DNA from: BM003 sp963699835
GTDB taxonomy: Bacteria > Pseudomonadota > Gammaproteobacteria > Steroidobacterales > BM003
DNA: 64,000 nucleotides
Direction: 5' to 3'
Assembly (NCBI GenBank): GCA_963699835.1
Contig: CAVOVJ010000013.1
Span: 62,001 to 126,000 of the forward strand
In this document: positions 36,235 through 45,775 of the stretch, piece after piece
Layout: every line of letters starts with the position of its first letter
Position numbering within the stretch: position 1 is the first letter of the stretch
Program-made: the position numbers and the translations under genes
Notes under the pieces: model-generated
Told to the model about the DNA's origin: nothing
What the model saw: the letters and a program-made list of their open reading frames with translations, nothing else
Database searches by the model: none

Positions 36235-38255
36235 CTACTTGACGCGCATGCCGGGCGTTGCGCCGGCGTCAGGCGACAGGATAAACAGTTCTTCACCACC
36301 CGGCCCGGCAGCAAGGACCATGCCCTCGGACATGCCGAAGCGCATTTTTCGCGGTGCCAGATTGGCGACCACGACGGTTAGCCGGCCAATCAGCTGATCC
36401 GGAAGGTAGGCGGACTTGATTCCGGCGAATATCTGCCGTGTCGAATCACCGAGATCGACCTCCAGTCGCAACAGTTTGTCTGCGCCCTCAACACTCTCGG
36501 CAGAAACGATTCGCGCAATCCGTAAATCGATCGCGGCAAACTGGTCAATGGATATCGTTGGCCGCTCATCTGCAGCGGCGACCGAGACATCGGCGGCCGG
36601 CCCTGGTTCGCGCGCGGCCCTCGAGCATTTTCTCAACGGCTTTTTGTTCGACCCTAACGCCCAGTGGCTGGTAGCGATTGATCGCATGACCGAGCAACGG
36701 CCTGGCAGCATCGCCCCATGACCATGGCTCACAGCCGAGGAACTCCTCGGCCATCGCGGCGCGGCCCGGGAGCACCGGCTTCAGATACACCATCAGCGTG
36801 CGGAACAGGTTGAGCCCCTGGGTGCAGACTGCCTGGACATCGCCGGCAGTTGCGCTGTCCTTGGCCATCACCCACGGTTTGTGTTCATCGATGAACTGAT
36901 TGGCGAGATCCGCCAGCGCCATAATTTCACGCATCGCCTTGGCATAGCGCCGCTCTTCGTAATAGTCGGCAATTGTTTCACCGCGATGGGCGAACCGGGC
37001 AAACAGTTTTTCGTCGAATAGCGTGTCCGTCAGGATGCCACCGAAGTTTCTGGTTATGAATCCGGCGCAACGGCTGGCGAGATTGAACAGCTTACCGACG
37101 AGGTCTGCATTGACCCGTGCGACGAAATCCTCGAGGCTGAGATCGATGTCATCGATGCCGGGACCCAGCTTGGTCGCATAGTAGTAGCGGAGATACTCGG
37201 GTTCGATATGCTCACGAAAAGTATGCGCCGTTATAAACGTGCCGCGCGACTTGGACATTTTCTGGCCGTTCACGGTCAGGAAGCCGTGAGCGAAAATAGC
37301 ACTGGGCCGGCGGAAGCCGGAGGCCTCCAGCACGGCCGGCCAGAACAACGAATGGAAATAGATGATGTCCTTGCCGATAAAGTGATAGAGCTCCGCGTCG
37401 CTGTCGGGACCCCAGTAGCTGTCGAAGTCGAGCCCGTCCCGCCGCGCGCACAAATTGAGAAAGCTCGCCATGTAGCCGACCGGGGCGTCGAGCCAGACAT
37501 AGAAAAATTTGTCAGTGGTGCCGGGAATACGGAAACCGAAATAGGGTGCATCGCGAGTGATGTCCCAGTCCTGCAGACCGGCATCGAACCACTCACCGAG
37601 TTTGCGCGCGACGCTGTCATGCATGTGTCCACCGCCGAGCCAGTGCGCGCAGTGACTGTTCGAAGTCGGCGAGCTTGAAAAAGAAGTGGGTCGTCTCGCG
37701 CTGCACCGGTGCGGTTCCGGACAGAACGGATAATGGATTCTTCAGGTCGGATGGCGAATAGGTTGCACCGCATACTTCGCAACTGTCGCCATACTGGTCC
37801 GCGGCGGCGCAACGCGGACACTCGCCCCGAACGAAACGATCGGGCAGAAACATGCCCTCTTTTTCGTCGTAGGACTGGGTGATTGCGCGTTCGGCAATGT
37901 GTCCGGCGCTCTGCAGTCGGGCAAAAATCGTCTCCACGAGTTCGCGGTTCTCGTCCGAGTGCGTCGTGTAGAAATTGTCGAATTCGATCTGGAATTCGGC
38001 GAAATCGCGCTGATGCTCCGCGCCCATCTCGGTGATGAGCGCTTCCGGCTCCATACCAAGTTCGCGTGATTTGAGCATAACCGGCGTACCATGAGCATCG
38101 GTTGCGCAGACGTAAAGACACTCGTTGCCGCGCATTCGCTGGAAGCGCACCCAGATGTCCGTCTGCAGATACTCGACCAGGTGACCGATGTGAATCGAGC
38201 CGTTGGCGTACGGCAGCGCGCTGGTGACCAGGATCTTACGTGGTTTGGGGGACAT
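36235..38255 (-). CDS. metG: Methionyl-tRNA synthetase (two frameshifts)
   Basis: Charges tRNA-Met; about 673 residues after repair. The first part has the class I signature PYANGSIHIGHLVEYLQ (HIGH), the zinc-binding CPRC...CEVCG knuckles and ends at LADFEQSLRA. A frameshift at about 37628-37650 leads into HMHDSVARKLGEWFDAGLQD, the middle part with the KMSKS loop (NGQKMSKSRGTFI) and the anticodon-binding helices. A second shift at about 36606-36615, in a CG-dinucleotide run, leads to the C-terminal tRNA-binding domain (FAAIDLRIARIVSAESVEGA to the stop). Two shifts in an essential single-copy gene point to sequence error. The ATG at 38255 gives MSPKPRKILVTSALPYAN. Confidence 0.92.
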
Positions 38256-38352
38256 TCCGGCTGCAATCCGTGGCGAATGGTGCAAAGCGGAAATTATGCC
38301 ACATGCCCGTGTCGGCATGCGCACCGACGCCCTGTATCCAGCGCGCCGACTA

Positions 38353-39417
38353 TCAGACGCCCTGGCCCTTGAGGTCCTCGAATTTGCTCTTGTTTATCGC
38401 TTTCTGATAGACCTCGTCGCCGCTGATCTGGCGTTTTCGGTGCAGCTGCTGGAGATCGCCATCCATGGTCTGCATGCCGGCCTGGGCGCCGCTCTGCATT
38501 ACGTTCTCGAGTTGATCGAGTTTCCCCTGGCGAATGAGGTTGGCCACGGCCGGTGTATTGACGAGGATTTCCAGGGCCGCGATACGACCCGGCTGGTCGG
38601 CACGCTTGACCAGCTGCTGCGAGATGACTCCGCGCAGCGAGGTCGACAGCATGGCCCGGATCTGGGCCTGTTTCTCGTACGGAAAAACATTGACGATTCG
38701 GTCTACCGTGGCTGCTGCGCCGTTAGTGTGCAGCGTGCCCATCACCAGGATACCCATTTCGGCGGCAGTCACGGCTATGCTCATGGTCTCGAGATCACGC
38801 ATTTCGCCGATCAGGATCACGTCCGGGTCTTCACGCAATGCCGAATGCAGCGCGTCGGCAAAATTGTTGCAGTGCGCGCCGATTTCGCGCTGGCTTATCA
38901 GGCACCCCTGACGCTGATGCACGAACTCGATCGGATCCTCGATCGTCAGGATGTGGCCCTTGAGGCGCTTGTTCAGCACGTCGATGATCGCCGCCAGCGT
39001 GGTCGACTTGCCGGAGCCGGTCTTGCCGGTTACCAGGATCATGCCGCTGCGGTACTTGCAGAGATTGTAAATCACGCTCGGCATGCCGAGTTCCTGCAGA
39101 GTCAGCGCCTCGGAAGGGATCGCTCGGAAAACTCCGCCCATGCCATTCAGGTGACGGAAAACGTTGACCCGGAAGCGGCCGACGTTTTCCAGCTGATACG
39201 CAAAGTCCGCGCCATCGCGCTGCTCCAGTGCATCGCGCGCGGTGTAGGGCATGATCTCCATCAGCGCCGATTCGGCCAGTGTCTGCGAAATCGTTGCCTC
39301 ATCGAGCACCGTCAGGTCGCCGTTGACCCGGATACGCGCCGGCCCGCCAGCAAGGAAATGGAGGTCGGATCCTTGCTTCTCCAGGAGCTTTAGCAGGTAT
39401 TGATCGATTTGATTCAC
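38353..39417 (-). CDS. PilT-family twitching motility ATPase
   Basis: A 354-residue hexameric AAA-type motor that retracts type IV pili. The N-terminal PAS-like domain starts MNQIDQYLLKLLEKQGSDLH; Walker A is VTGKTGSGKSTTLAAI, the Asp box HILTIEDPIEFVHQ, Walker B LREDPDVILIGEMRDLETM and the His box MGTLHTNGAAATVDRI. The AIRNLIRE-like motif of PilT corresponds to AVANLIRQGK. The GEMRD form of Walker B is PilT-like, not the GEVRS form of PilU. It lies 36 bases downstream of a second PilT-type gene; no pilin or other pil gene is in the window. Confidence 0.88.
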   Translation of the reverse strand: MNQIDQYLLKLLEKQGSDLHFLAGGPARIRVNGDLTVLDEATISQTLAESALMEIMPYTARDALEQRDGADFAYQLENVGRFRVNVFRHLNGMGGVFRAIPSEALTLQELGMPSVIYNLCKYRSGMILVTGKTGSGKSTTLAAIIDVLNKRLKGHILTIEDPIEFVHQRQGCLISQREIGAHCNNFADALHSALREDPDVILIGEMRDLETMSIAVTAAEMGILVMGTLHTNGAAATVDRIVNVFPYEKQAQIRAMLSTSLRGVISQQLVKRADQPGRIAALEILVNTPAVANLIRQGKLDQLENVMQSGAQAGMQTMDGDLQQLHRKRQISGDEVYQKAINKSKFEDLKGQGV

Positions 39418-39453
39418 GTTTCCTACCGTAGTGTTCAGGTCTGGCGGTCTTGA

Positions 39454-40545
39454 TTACTCAACCAGGTCGATTTTTGGCAAAAGGCCGGTGTCGGTAATGA
39501 AGCGCTGGAAGCGCTTCTTGTCGATCGCGTAGTTGTAGGCGTCATCCGGATCCACTTCCTTGGCCTGGATCGCCTGCAGCAGTGCCTGGTCCATCAGTTG
39601 CATTCCGATGTCGCGGCCGGTTTGCAACTGCGACGGGATCTGGTGAGTCTGGTCCGACATGATGCACTTTGCGATGGCGCGTGTCGTGAGCATAACTTCG
39701 ACGATTGCCTTGCGCCCCTGGCCCTCGTGCGCTTTGACCAGGATCTGCGTTACGACTGCCTGCAGGCTCTGCGCCAGGAAGCTTTTCGTTTGTTCGCGTT
39801 GCTCGGCAGGGAGGGCGTCGATGATGCGGTCAATTGTCTTGGTCGCGCTCGTCGTATGCAGTGTGCCTAGCACCAGGTGGCCGGTCTCGGCAGCCGTCAT
39901 GGCCATGCTGATGGTTTCTGGGTCGCGCATTTCGCCGACGAGTATCACGTCCGGGTCTTCGCGCATCGCAGCACGCACGCCATCGGCGAAGCTGTGGATA
40001 TGGGTGCCAAGTTCTCGCTGGATCACCTGGGCCCGTTTGCTGTCATGAACAAATTCGATCGGATCCTCGAGGCTGATGATATTGACAGCTTTGGTCTTGT
40101 TGATGAGGTCGATCATCGCTGCCAGCGTCGTCGACTTACCGGTACCGGTGGAGCCGGTTACCAGAACCATGCCCTGGTGCATGTCGCACAGTTTTTCGAC
40201 CACGCCCGGCAGGCCCAGCCCTTGCAGTGTTGGAATATTCGACGGGATGTAGCGAAAGGTCGCTCCGGGTCCGGTGTCCTTGCGAAACAGGTTGACGCGG
40301 AACCGGGCACCTTCTTCGGCGACATAGGAGAAGTCCAGATCGTTGCCGCCCAGGAAGTGATTTTTTTGCGTTGCCGTCAGGATCTCGTCGATGTAGCTCT
40401 CGAGTTCGTTAGCGGCGAGGTCGCGGAATTTGATCGGTAACAGGTCGCCGTTCATGCGCAACATCGGCGGCACTCCAACCGCGAGATGGACGTCGGAGCA
40501 GCCCTGGGCCAGGCCGAGTTTCAGGAAGGAATCGATTCGAGCCAT
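39454..40545 (-). CDS. PilT-family twitching motility ATPase, second copy
   Basis: A 363-residue paralogue of the downstream PilT-like protein. It has Walker A VTGSTGTGKSTTLAAM, Asp box IISLEDPIEFVHDSK, Walker B MREDPDVILVGEMRDPETIS and His box GTLHTTSATKTIDRI. The TTSA.KTIDR stretch is the closer match to classical PilT, while the neighbour is more diverged there. Both would need the pilus platform protein PilC encoded elsewhere. Transcription comes from the kinase gene side, 76 bases upstream, so kinase and motors may be one unit. Confidence 0.88.
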   Translation of the reverse strand: MARIDSFLKLGLAQGCSDVHLAVGVPPMLRMNGDLLPIKFRDLAANELESYIDEILTATQKNHFLGGNDLDFSYVAEEGARFRVNLFRKDTGPGATFRYIPSNIPTLQGLGLPGVVEKLCDMHQGMVLVTGSTGTGKSTTLAAMIDLINKTKAVNIISLEDPIEFVHDSKRAQVIQRELGTHIHSFADGVRAAMREDPDVILVGEMRDPETISMAMTAAETGHLVLGTLHTTSATKTIDRIIDALPAEQREQTKSFLAQSLQAVVTQILVKAHEGQGRKAIVEVMLTTRAIAKCIMSDQTHQIPSQLQTGRDIGMQLMDQALLQAIQAKEVDPDDAYNYAIDKKRFQRFITDTGLLPKIDLVE

Positions 40546-40621
40546 TGACTATCTCATTCGCTGACGGGAGCAGCACACATCATAGTCGAAGGCGATGCAC
40601 ATTCAAGCACATCCGTTGCAA

Positions 40622-43006
40622 TCAAAGCAGGTTCTCGAGGCTCTTGCGAAGTTCGTCCATTGACCCGTGCCGTTTCAGGCGGTCGACGGACATGGCCCTG
40701 GTGACCAATTCAGCGACCGGTTCGGCAAGGTTGGGGTTGACTTCACGAATGGGCAGCGCCTTGCCCTGAACATGCTGGTACATCACCGCCATATGATCGC
40801 CCTTGCTGTAGGGCGGTATGCCGGTCAGCATTTCGTAGAGAATGACGCCAAGGCTGTAAATGTCTGCCTTCTCGTCGACCTTCTTACCCAGAATCTGTTC
40901 CGGCGCCATGTATTTGGGCGAGCCAATAACGTAGCCGGTCTTGGTCAGCTGGGTATCGCCGCTGGAGCGCGCAGCGGCAACGCCGAAGTCCACGATCTTC
41001 ACCAGGCCTTCGTTGTTGATCAGGATATTTGCCGGTTTCAGATCGCGATGAATGATGCCGGCCTGATGTGCCACGCACATGCCGTTGGCTATATCCGCGG
41101 CGATGCGCAACGCATGTTCCGGCGCCATGGGTTTCTCGTCGACGATTTCGTTACCCAACGTGTGCGACGGAAAATATTCCATCGAGATAGCGTAGTTGCC
41201 ACCCATGTAAAGAAAATCGTAAATGCGGATGACGTTTTTGTGGGTGATCTTTCTCGAGAACCGAAGCTCATGCACGAAACGCTTCATCATCTCCTCGTCG
41301 GAGGAGACATTGGGGTTCAGGAATTTGAGAATCAAGCGTTCGTCGACGACGGTGTCCTCCATCAGAAGCACCGTGCCGAATGCGCCCTTGCCGATTTTCT
41401 GGATATAACGATAACGGCCTTCGATCACATCGCCGGGTTTCAGCGTGGAGATGTCGAGTTTGGCATCACGCTCATGCTCGGCGACAACCTCGGCGATCTG
41501 TTCGGATTCTATGAGCAGGGTCTTGGCTGGCTCCTGGAATTTCTCCGCCTCTTCCCGCGCGGCCATCATCGTCGGCGAGTAACGGTTGTCCAGATCGTGC
41601 ATCGCATTGTGGACGGCGCGCTGGACGGTTTCGTCTCCTAATTGCGCCTGGCGGTTCAACTGCGTACGGACGGTGTCGGCGCGTTCCTCGTCGGCCAGCC
41701 GCGACAAGGCATGGATCGCCTCGACCTTTATTTCCTTGTCGTTGGTGTCGAGCAGCGGAATCAGTTTGGCGATGATTTTGTGGTCGCCCAGTTTGCCGAG
41801 GGCGCGAATCGCCGGGGGGATCGAACGCGGGTCCCCATCGAGCATTTTCAGCAGTGCCGGCACGGCTTTCGTGCTGCCGATGTCAGCCAGCGCATCAGCG
41901 GCACGCTCGCGCACCCACCAGTCCTTGTCTTCCGTGGCGGCCATCAGGTGCTTCATCGCGCGGGTATCCTTGGTCTGGTTGAGGATTTCTATCGCCGCGC
42001 GGCGGATATCTTCGTCATCGTCCTTGACCAGGCTGATAACTGCCTCGACGACTCGCGGTCCGCCGATCTTGGCCAATGCATCGGCCGCGCGGGAGCGGAC
42101 CCACCAGTCTTCGTCTTTCAGTGCCTGCAAAAGATCCTTGATCGAGTTCGAATCGCCTATCTCGTTGAGGACCTCGACCGCAGACCGGCGCGAATACTCG
42201 GACTCGTCTTTCAGTACCTGGACAAGGTGACGCATCGTATCGGGATGCTTCAGCCGGGAGATAACGTCCACCGCCTTGCTCTGGACCTCGAGTTCCGGAT
42301 CGCGCAACAATTCGCACAACACCCCGATGTTCTGCGCATTGCTCATTCGGCCCATTGCAGAGATCGCCGCCTGCCGCACCATCTTGTTGCGGTCCTTCAG
42401 TTGCTTTTCCAGCGCCTGCTGGACGTCCGGGCGATCGAAGCGGGACAGGATGTTGATCAGGTGTACCCGAACAAGCGGGTCTTTCCCCTCGATGCGGTTG
42501 ATCAGGTCTCCGACGATACTGGCGTCTGCCATCTCGCCAATCAGCTTGAACATGGCCGCCTTCTCGGACGGTTCGAGGTCGTAGACCTTGCTCAGAAGCG
42601 AGCGCACGTTGAGTTTGTCCTTGTGCGTCATCAGCACGCCCATCAGGGCCGCCTTGGAGATTTGCTCGTCGTCGAGAAAGTCAACAAGCTTGCCGGGATC
42701 GTACTGCTGGCTGCTGGACAGCGCCCACGCGACCCCGGAAACGGCGCGCGGATTCCCGTCCGTCAGTCCGGCAACAACCATTGGTAAGGTCTTGTTGTTG
42801 ATCAGCGCCGACAGCACTTCGACATAGACGACGGTTTCGCTTTTGTCGGCATGCGCCATTGCATCGATGATTTTCGGGATGGCTTTCGGCCCGACCGAGC
42901 GCAGTGCGCTCGCCGCTTTCTGCGTTTCCTCGGAATTGGGGTCGTTCGCCTCCTTGATCTGGGCGATCAGACGTTCCGATTTAAGAGACCCGAAAAGCTT
43001 GAGCAT
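40622..43006 (-). CDS. HEAT-repeat protein with C-terminal Ser/Thr protein kinase domain
   Basis: A 794-residue protein without signal peptide or membrane helices. Residues about 1-480 are tandem HEAT/PBS-lyase-type repeats, seen best in two near-identical copies, DEDWWVRSRAADALAKIGG and DKDWWVRERAADALADIGS. After a charged linker, a complete Hanks-type kinase occupies about residues 525-794: glycine loop IGKGAFGTVLLMED, Lys in LILKFLNPNV, catalytic HRDLKPANILIN, DFGVAAARS, APE in GSPKYMAPEQILG and ADIYSLGVILYEMLTG. All catalytic residues are kept. Kinases in this class usually carry sensors after the kinase domain, so an N-terminal HEAT scaffold is uncommon. The adjacent PilT motors are plausible targets or partners; that link is inferred from position. 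Confidence 0.92.
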   Translation of the reverse strand: MLKLFGSLKSERLIAQIKEANDPNSEETQKAASALRSVGPKAIPKIIDAMAHADKSETVVYVEVLSALINNKTLPMVVAGLTDGNPRAVSGVAWALSSSQQYDPGKLVDFLDDEQISKAALMGVLMTHKDKLNVRSLLSKVYDLEPSEKAAMFKLIGEMADASIVGDLINRIEGKDPLVRVHLINILSRFDRPDVQQALEKQLKDRNKMVRQAAISAMGRMSNAQNIGVLCELLRDPELEVQSKAVDVISRLKHPDTMRHLVQVLKDESEYSRRSAVEVLNEIGDSNSIKDLLQALKDEDWWVRSRAADALAKIGGPRVVEAVISLVKDDDEDIRRAAIEILNQTKDTRAMKHLMAATEDKDWWVRERAADALADIGSTKAVPALLKMLDGDPRSIPPAIRALGKLGDHKIIAKLIPLLDTNDKEIKVEAIHALSRLADEERADTVRTQLNRQAQLGDETVQRAVHNAMHDLDNRYSPTMMAAREEAEKFQEPAKTLLIESEQIAEVVAEHERDAKLDISTLKPGDVIEGRYRYIQKIGKGAFGTVLLMEDTVVDERLILKFLNPNVSSDEEMMKRFVHELRFSRKITHKNVIRIYDFLYMGGNYAISMEYFPSHTLGNEIVDEKPMAPEHALRIAADIANGMCVAHQAGIIHRDLKPANILINNEGLVKIVDFGVAAARSSGDTQLTKTGYVIGSPKYMAPEQILGKKVDEKADIYSLGVILYEMLTGIPPYSKGDHMAVMYQHVQGKALPIREVNPNLAEPVAELVTRAMSVDRLKRHGSMDELRKSLENLL

Positions 43007-43352
43007 AGTGACATCGACGTGGCGCAGCGCCCGGTTTGCGGTGGCTTGCGCGACATCAGACTAACTCCCGAATTGTCCTGCGAACTGGCTGTTCCGGCTG
43101 CCCGGGTACCCCCTCGACCGCACCGCGGCGCGGTCGCCACGGCGACCCGGTATTCTTCAAACCCCTACGATACCGTGCTTGCTCCCGTCGTCCAAGCCTT
43201 TGATAGTGGGAAAAATGTGGCATCGGTTGCATTATTTGCACCGGATTGGGGTCCATTGCTGTCTGAACCGCCGCGCCACGCTGGTATGCGTCCCGGATTA
43301 CGTTAAGATTGCGCCTTTTCCCCGCCGGGGCAGCCAACGACGGAGCAGCAGG
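43007..43352. other. Divergent intergenic region between kinase gene and apbC
   Basis: No gene is supported in these 346 bases. A hairpin with stem GGTCGC (43132-43137) and GCGACC (43142-43147) and loop CACG lies in the middle, in a GC-rich block. The promoters for both divergent genes should be here, but no pair of boxes stands out. Confidence 0.6.
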
Positions 43353-44447
43353 ATGAGCGAGCCGCGCAAGGAGCAGATCGAAGCCGCGATCAGCAAATAT
43401 CAGGACCCTTATCTTGAGACCGATCTCATTAGCGCCAAGGCGATCAAATCTATCAAGGTGGAAGAGGGGGCGGCCAGCGTTGTCGTCGAGCTGGGTTTCC
43501 CGGCTGACGGTTACAAGCCGCTTCTCGAACAGGTGCTGCGGGATCGAATCGCCGCGGTGGAATGGGTCACGGACATCCATATCGACATCGGCTGGAAAGT
43601 TACCGCGCACGCGGTTCAGCCGACCCTCAAGCCGTTGGGTTCGGTTCGGAATATCATTGCAGTGGCCAGTGGCAAGGGCGGTGTCGGCAAGTCGACGACC
43701 GCGGCGAACCTTGCGCTGGCGCTTGCCGCCGACGGCGCCCGGGTCGGTCTCCTCGACGCCGACATCTACGGTCCCAGTCAACCGCGGATGCTGGGCGTGC
43801 GCAATGAGCGCCCGCAGACCACTGATGGCAAGACCATGCGGCCGATCCGGACGCTTGGGCTCGTCTGTATGTCAATTGGGTTTCTGATTGATGAGGATCA
43901 ACCGATGGTCTGGCGCGGGCCAATGGTGACCCAGGCCCTGACCCAGTTGCTGAATGAGACCGACTGGGGCGAACTCGACTATCTGCTGATCGACATGCCG
44001 CCGGGTACGGGTGATATTCAGCTTACGCTGTCCCAGAACGTGCCCGTGAGCGGGGCGCTCATTGTCACCACGCCACAGGATATTGCGCTGCTGGATGCGG
44101 TAAAGGGACTCAAGATGTTTGAAAAGGTCAATGTGCGCGTGCTTGGCGTCGTCGAGAACATGAGCACCCATATCTGCTCGGCATGCGGCCACGAAGAGGC
44201 GATTTTCGGCACCGGTGGCGGTGCCCGGATCGCGGCCGACAATGAAGTGCCCCTGCTCGGCGCGATTCCGCTCGACCTCAGTGTTCGCGAGGAGGCGGAC
44301 AGCGGCCGGCCAACCGTGGTCGCGCAACCCGACGGCGAGATCGCCCACAGATATCTCGATATCGCAAGACGCATGGGCGCCCGGTTGTCGATGCTGGCGC
44401 GCGACTACAGCCGCTTATTCCCCAAAATCAGCATTGAGGACAACTGA
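43353..44447 (+). CDS. apbC: Iron-sulfur cluster carrier ATPase ApbC/Mrp
   Basis: A 364-residue P-loop NTPase that carries [4Fe-4S] clusters to target enzymes. The N-terminal DUF59/MIP18 domain (YQDPYLETDLISAKAIKSIK) is followed by the deviant Walker A ASGKGGVGKSTTAANLAL, LDADIYGPSQPRMLG, IDMPPGTGDIQLTLSQ and the cluster-binding CxxC in HICSACGHEEAIFG. The ATG at 43353 gives MSEPRKEQIEAAISK; an in-frame upstream extension is not conserved. dcd overlaps its stop. In many relatives metG and apbC are direct divergent neighbours; here the PilT/kinase block lies between. Confidence 0.95.
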   Translation: MSEPRKEQIEAAISKYQDPYLETDLISAKAIKSIKVEEGAASVVVELGFPADGYKPLLEQVLRDRIAAVEWVTDIHIDIGWKVTAHAVQPTLKPLGSVRNIIAVASGKGGVGKSTTAANLALALAADGARVGLLDADIYGPSQPRMLGVRNERPQTTDGKTMRPIRTLGLVCMSIGFLIDEDQPMVWRGPMVTQALTQLLNETDWGELDYLLIDMPPGTGDIQLTLSQNVPVSGALIVTTPQDIALLDAVKGLKMFEKVNVRVLGVVENMSTHICSACGHEEAIFGTGGGARIAADNEVPLLGAIPLDLSVREEADSGRPTVVAQPDGEIAHRYLDIARRMGARLSMLARDYSRLFPKISIEDN

Positions 44448-45013
44448 TGAGTATCAAGTCGGACAAATGGATCCGGCAGATGGCCGCCAGCCACGGCATG
44501 ATCGAGCCGTTCGAAGCGGGGCAGGTCCGTGAAAACGAGAACGGCAAGATCGTCTCGTACGGCACTTCCAGCTATGGTTATGACGTGCGTTGCGCTGCCG
44601 AATTCAAGATATTCACCAACATCAATTCCGCGGTGGTCGATCCCAAGAAATTCGACGCGAACAGCTTTGTCGACTTTGGTGGCGACGTTTGCATCATCCC
44701 GCCGAATTCGTTCGCCCTGGCGCGGACCGTTGAGTACTTCCGCATCCCGCGCAATGTGCTGACTATTTGCCTTGGCAAGTCGACCTACGCCCGCTGCGGC
44801 ATCATCGTCAACGTCACGCCCCTCGAGCCCGAGTGGGAGGGGCACGTTACGCTGGAGTTTTCGAATACGACGCCGCTGCCGGCCAGGATCTATGCGAACG
44901 AGGGCGTGGCGCAGATGATCTTTTTCGAGTCCGATGAGGTGTGTGATGTCTCGTACCGGGACCGTGGCGGCAAGTACCAGGGTCAGCAAGGGGTAACGCT
45001 GCCGCGGGCGTGA
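44447..45013 (+). CDS. dcd: dCTP deaminase
   Basis: A 188-residue trimeric enzyme converting dCTP to dUTP for thymidylate synthesis. The family is recognised from IVSYGTSSYGYDVRCAAEFK, the nucleotide-binding GKSTYARCGIIVNVTPLEPE with the catalytic Glu, and VTLEFSNTTPLPARIYANEG. The length and C-terminus (KYQGQQGVTLPRA) match the E. coli-type monofunctional enzyme. Its ATG overlaps the apbC stop (TGATG). Confidence 0.96.
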   Translation: MSIKSDKWIRQMAASHGMIEPFEAGQVRENENGKIVSYGTSSYGYDVRCAAEFKIFTNINSAVVDPKKFDANSFVDFGGDVCIIPPNSFALARTVEYFRIPRNVLTICLGKSTYARCGIIVNVTPLEPEWEGHVTLEFSNTTPLPARIYANEGVAQMIFFESDEVCDVSYRDRGGKYQGQQGVTLPRA

Positions 45014-45775
45014 TCATCCTCCGGGATCCGTCGCAGCGTTGAAAGTCAGGTGCTGCAGCAGGATGCGCGCACGCAATCCGCGTTTGTCGTGAATCTCGAA
45101 TTTTACCGGAACGAAACCGAGATCCGGCGCGAACCAGATCGTCGTGCGGCGATCGGATTCGTCGCGATGCTGGAGGAATTTTAAAGTCTCGTAATCGACT
45201 CCTTCCAGCTCGATCCGATCGCGCCCTTGCTCCGTAATGGCGAAACTCTTGACCCGGTCACGCTCGACCAGCGTCAATGACTGCGGCGCGGCGCCGCGGC
45301 GCAGGCCGAGACTGATGGCAAGCGGCAGAATGTGTCTCTCGATCATGCCCGGCGTGAGATCGAGGGTCGCGTCGCGGCCCTTGTCGACCGTCGCCACCGT
45401 GCCATTTGCCCAGTCAAACTCGGCGCGGGTATCGTCTCTTGGATCGTCCTTGCCAGCGTCTCGGCGGTACGAAAGCGCGATGAGGCCATCTTCGCCGACG
45501 CGGAACCGGCTGACTTCAATTGCCTGCCTGGGGACGAACAGCGTCGCCAGCCCACGCGATTTGCCGCGAGTCTCGAAAATGTAGTCGGTCCCATCGCGGC
45601 GCAACGTCGAGGTGATCTCGGCCGCACGGAAACCCGAACTGTGCAGATGGTATTGCGCCTGGTAGGGCTGCAGAGCGGACCCGGTTCCGGCAGCGTCCGC
45701 CGCGCCGGTCATGCCGGTCAGCGCGGCATAAGCCAGGGTCAGGGTAGCGAGTCGGGTCCGGACTGGTGTTTCCAT
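45014..45775 (-). CDS. DUF3108 domain-containing exported protein
   Basis: A 253-residue protein with an N-terminal signal peptide (RTLATLTLAYAALTG region ending near GAADAAG) and a DUF3108 domain: YQAQYHLHSSGFRAAEITST, the RRDGTDYIFETRGKSRGL strand pair and the C-terminal RRTTIWFAPDLGFVPVKFEI. The family is periplasmic and of unknown function, commonly encoded just after purMN as here. The ATG at 45775 lies within the last codons of purN. It meets dcd tail to tail with no gap. Confidence 0.88.
   Translation of the reverse strand: METPVRTRLATLTLAYAALTGMTGAADAAGTGSALQPYQAQYHLHSSGFRAAEITSTLRRDGTDYIFETRGKSRGLATLFVPRQAIEVSRFRVGEDGLIALSYRRDAGKDDPRDDTRAEFDWANGTVATVDKGRDATLDLTPGMIERHILPLAISLGLRRGAAPQSLTLVERDRVKSFAITEQGRDRIELEGVDYETLKFLQHRDESDRRTTIWFAPDLGFVPVKFEIHDKRGLRARILLQHLTFNAATDPGG

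Noticed and set aside
41642..42787. A 381-codon open frame antisense to the HEAT repeats
   Set aside because: It is the mirror of a repeat-rich coding region; the apparent periodicity comes from the HEAT repeats themselves.
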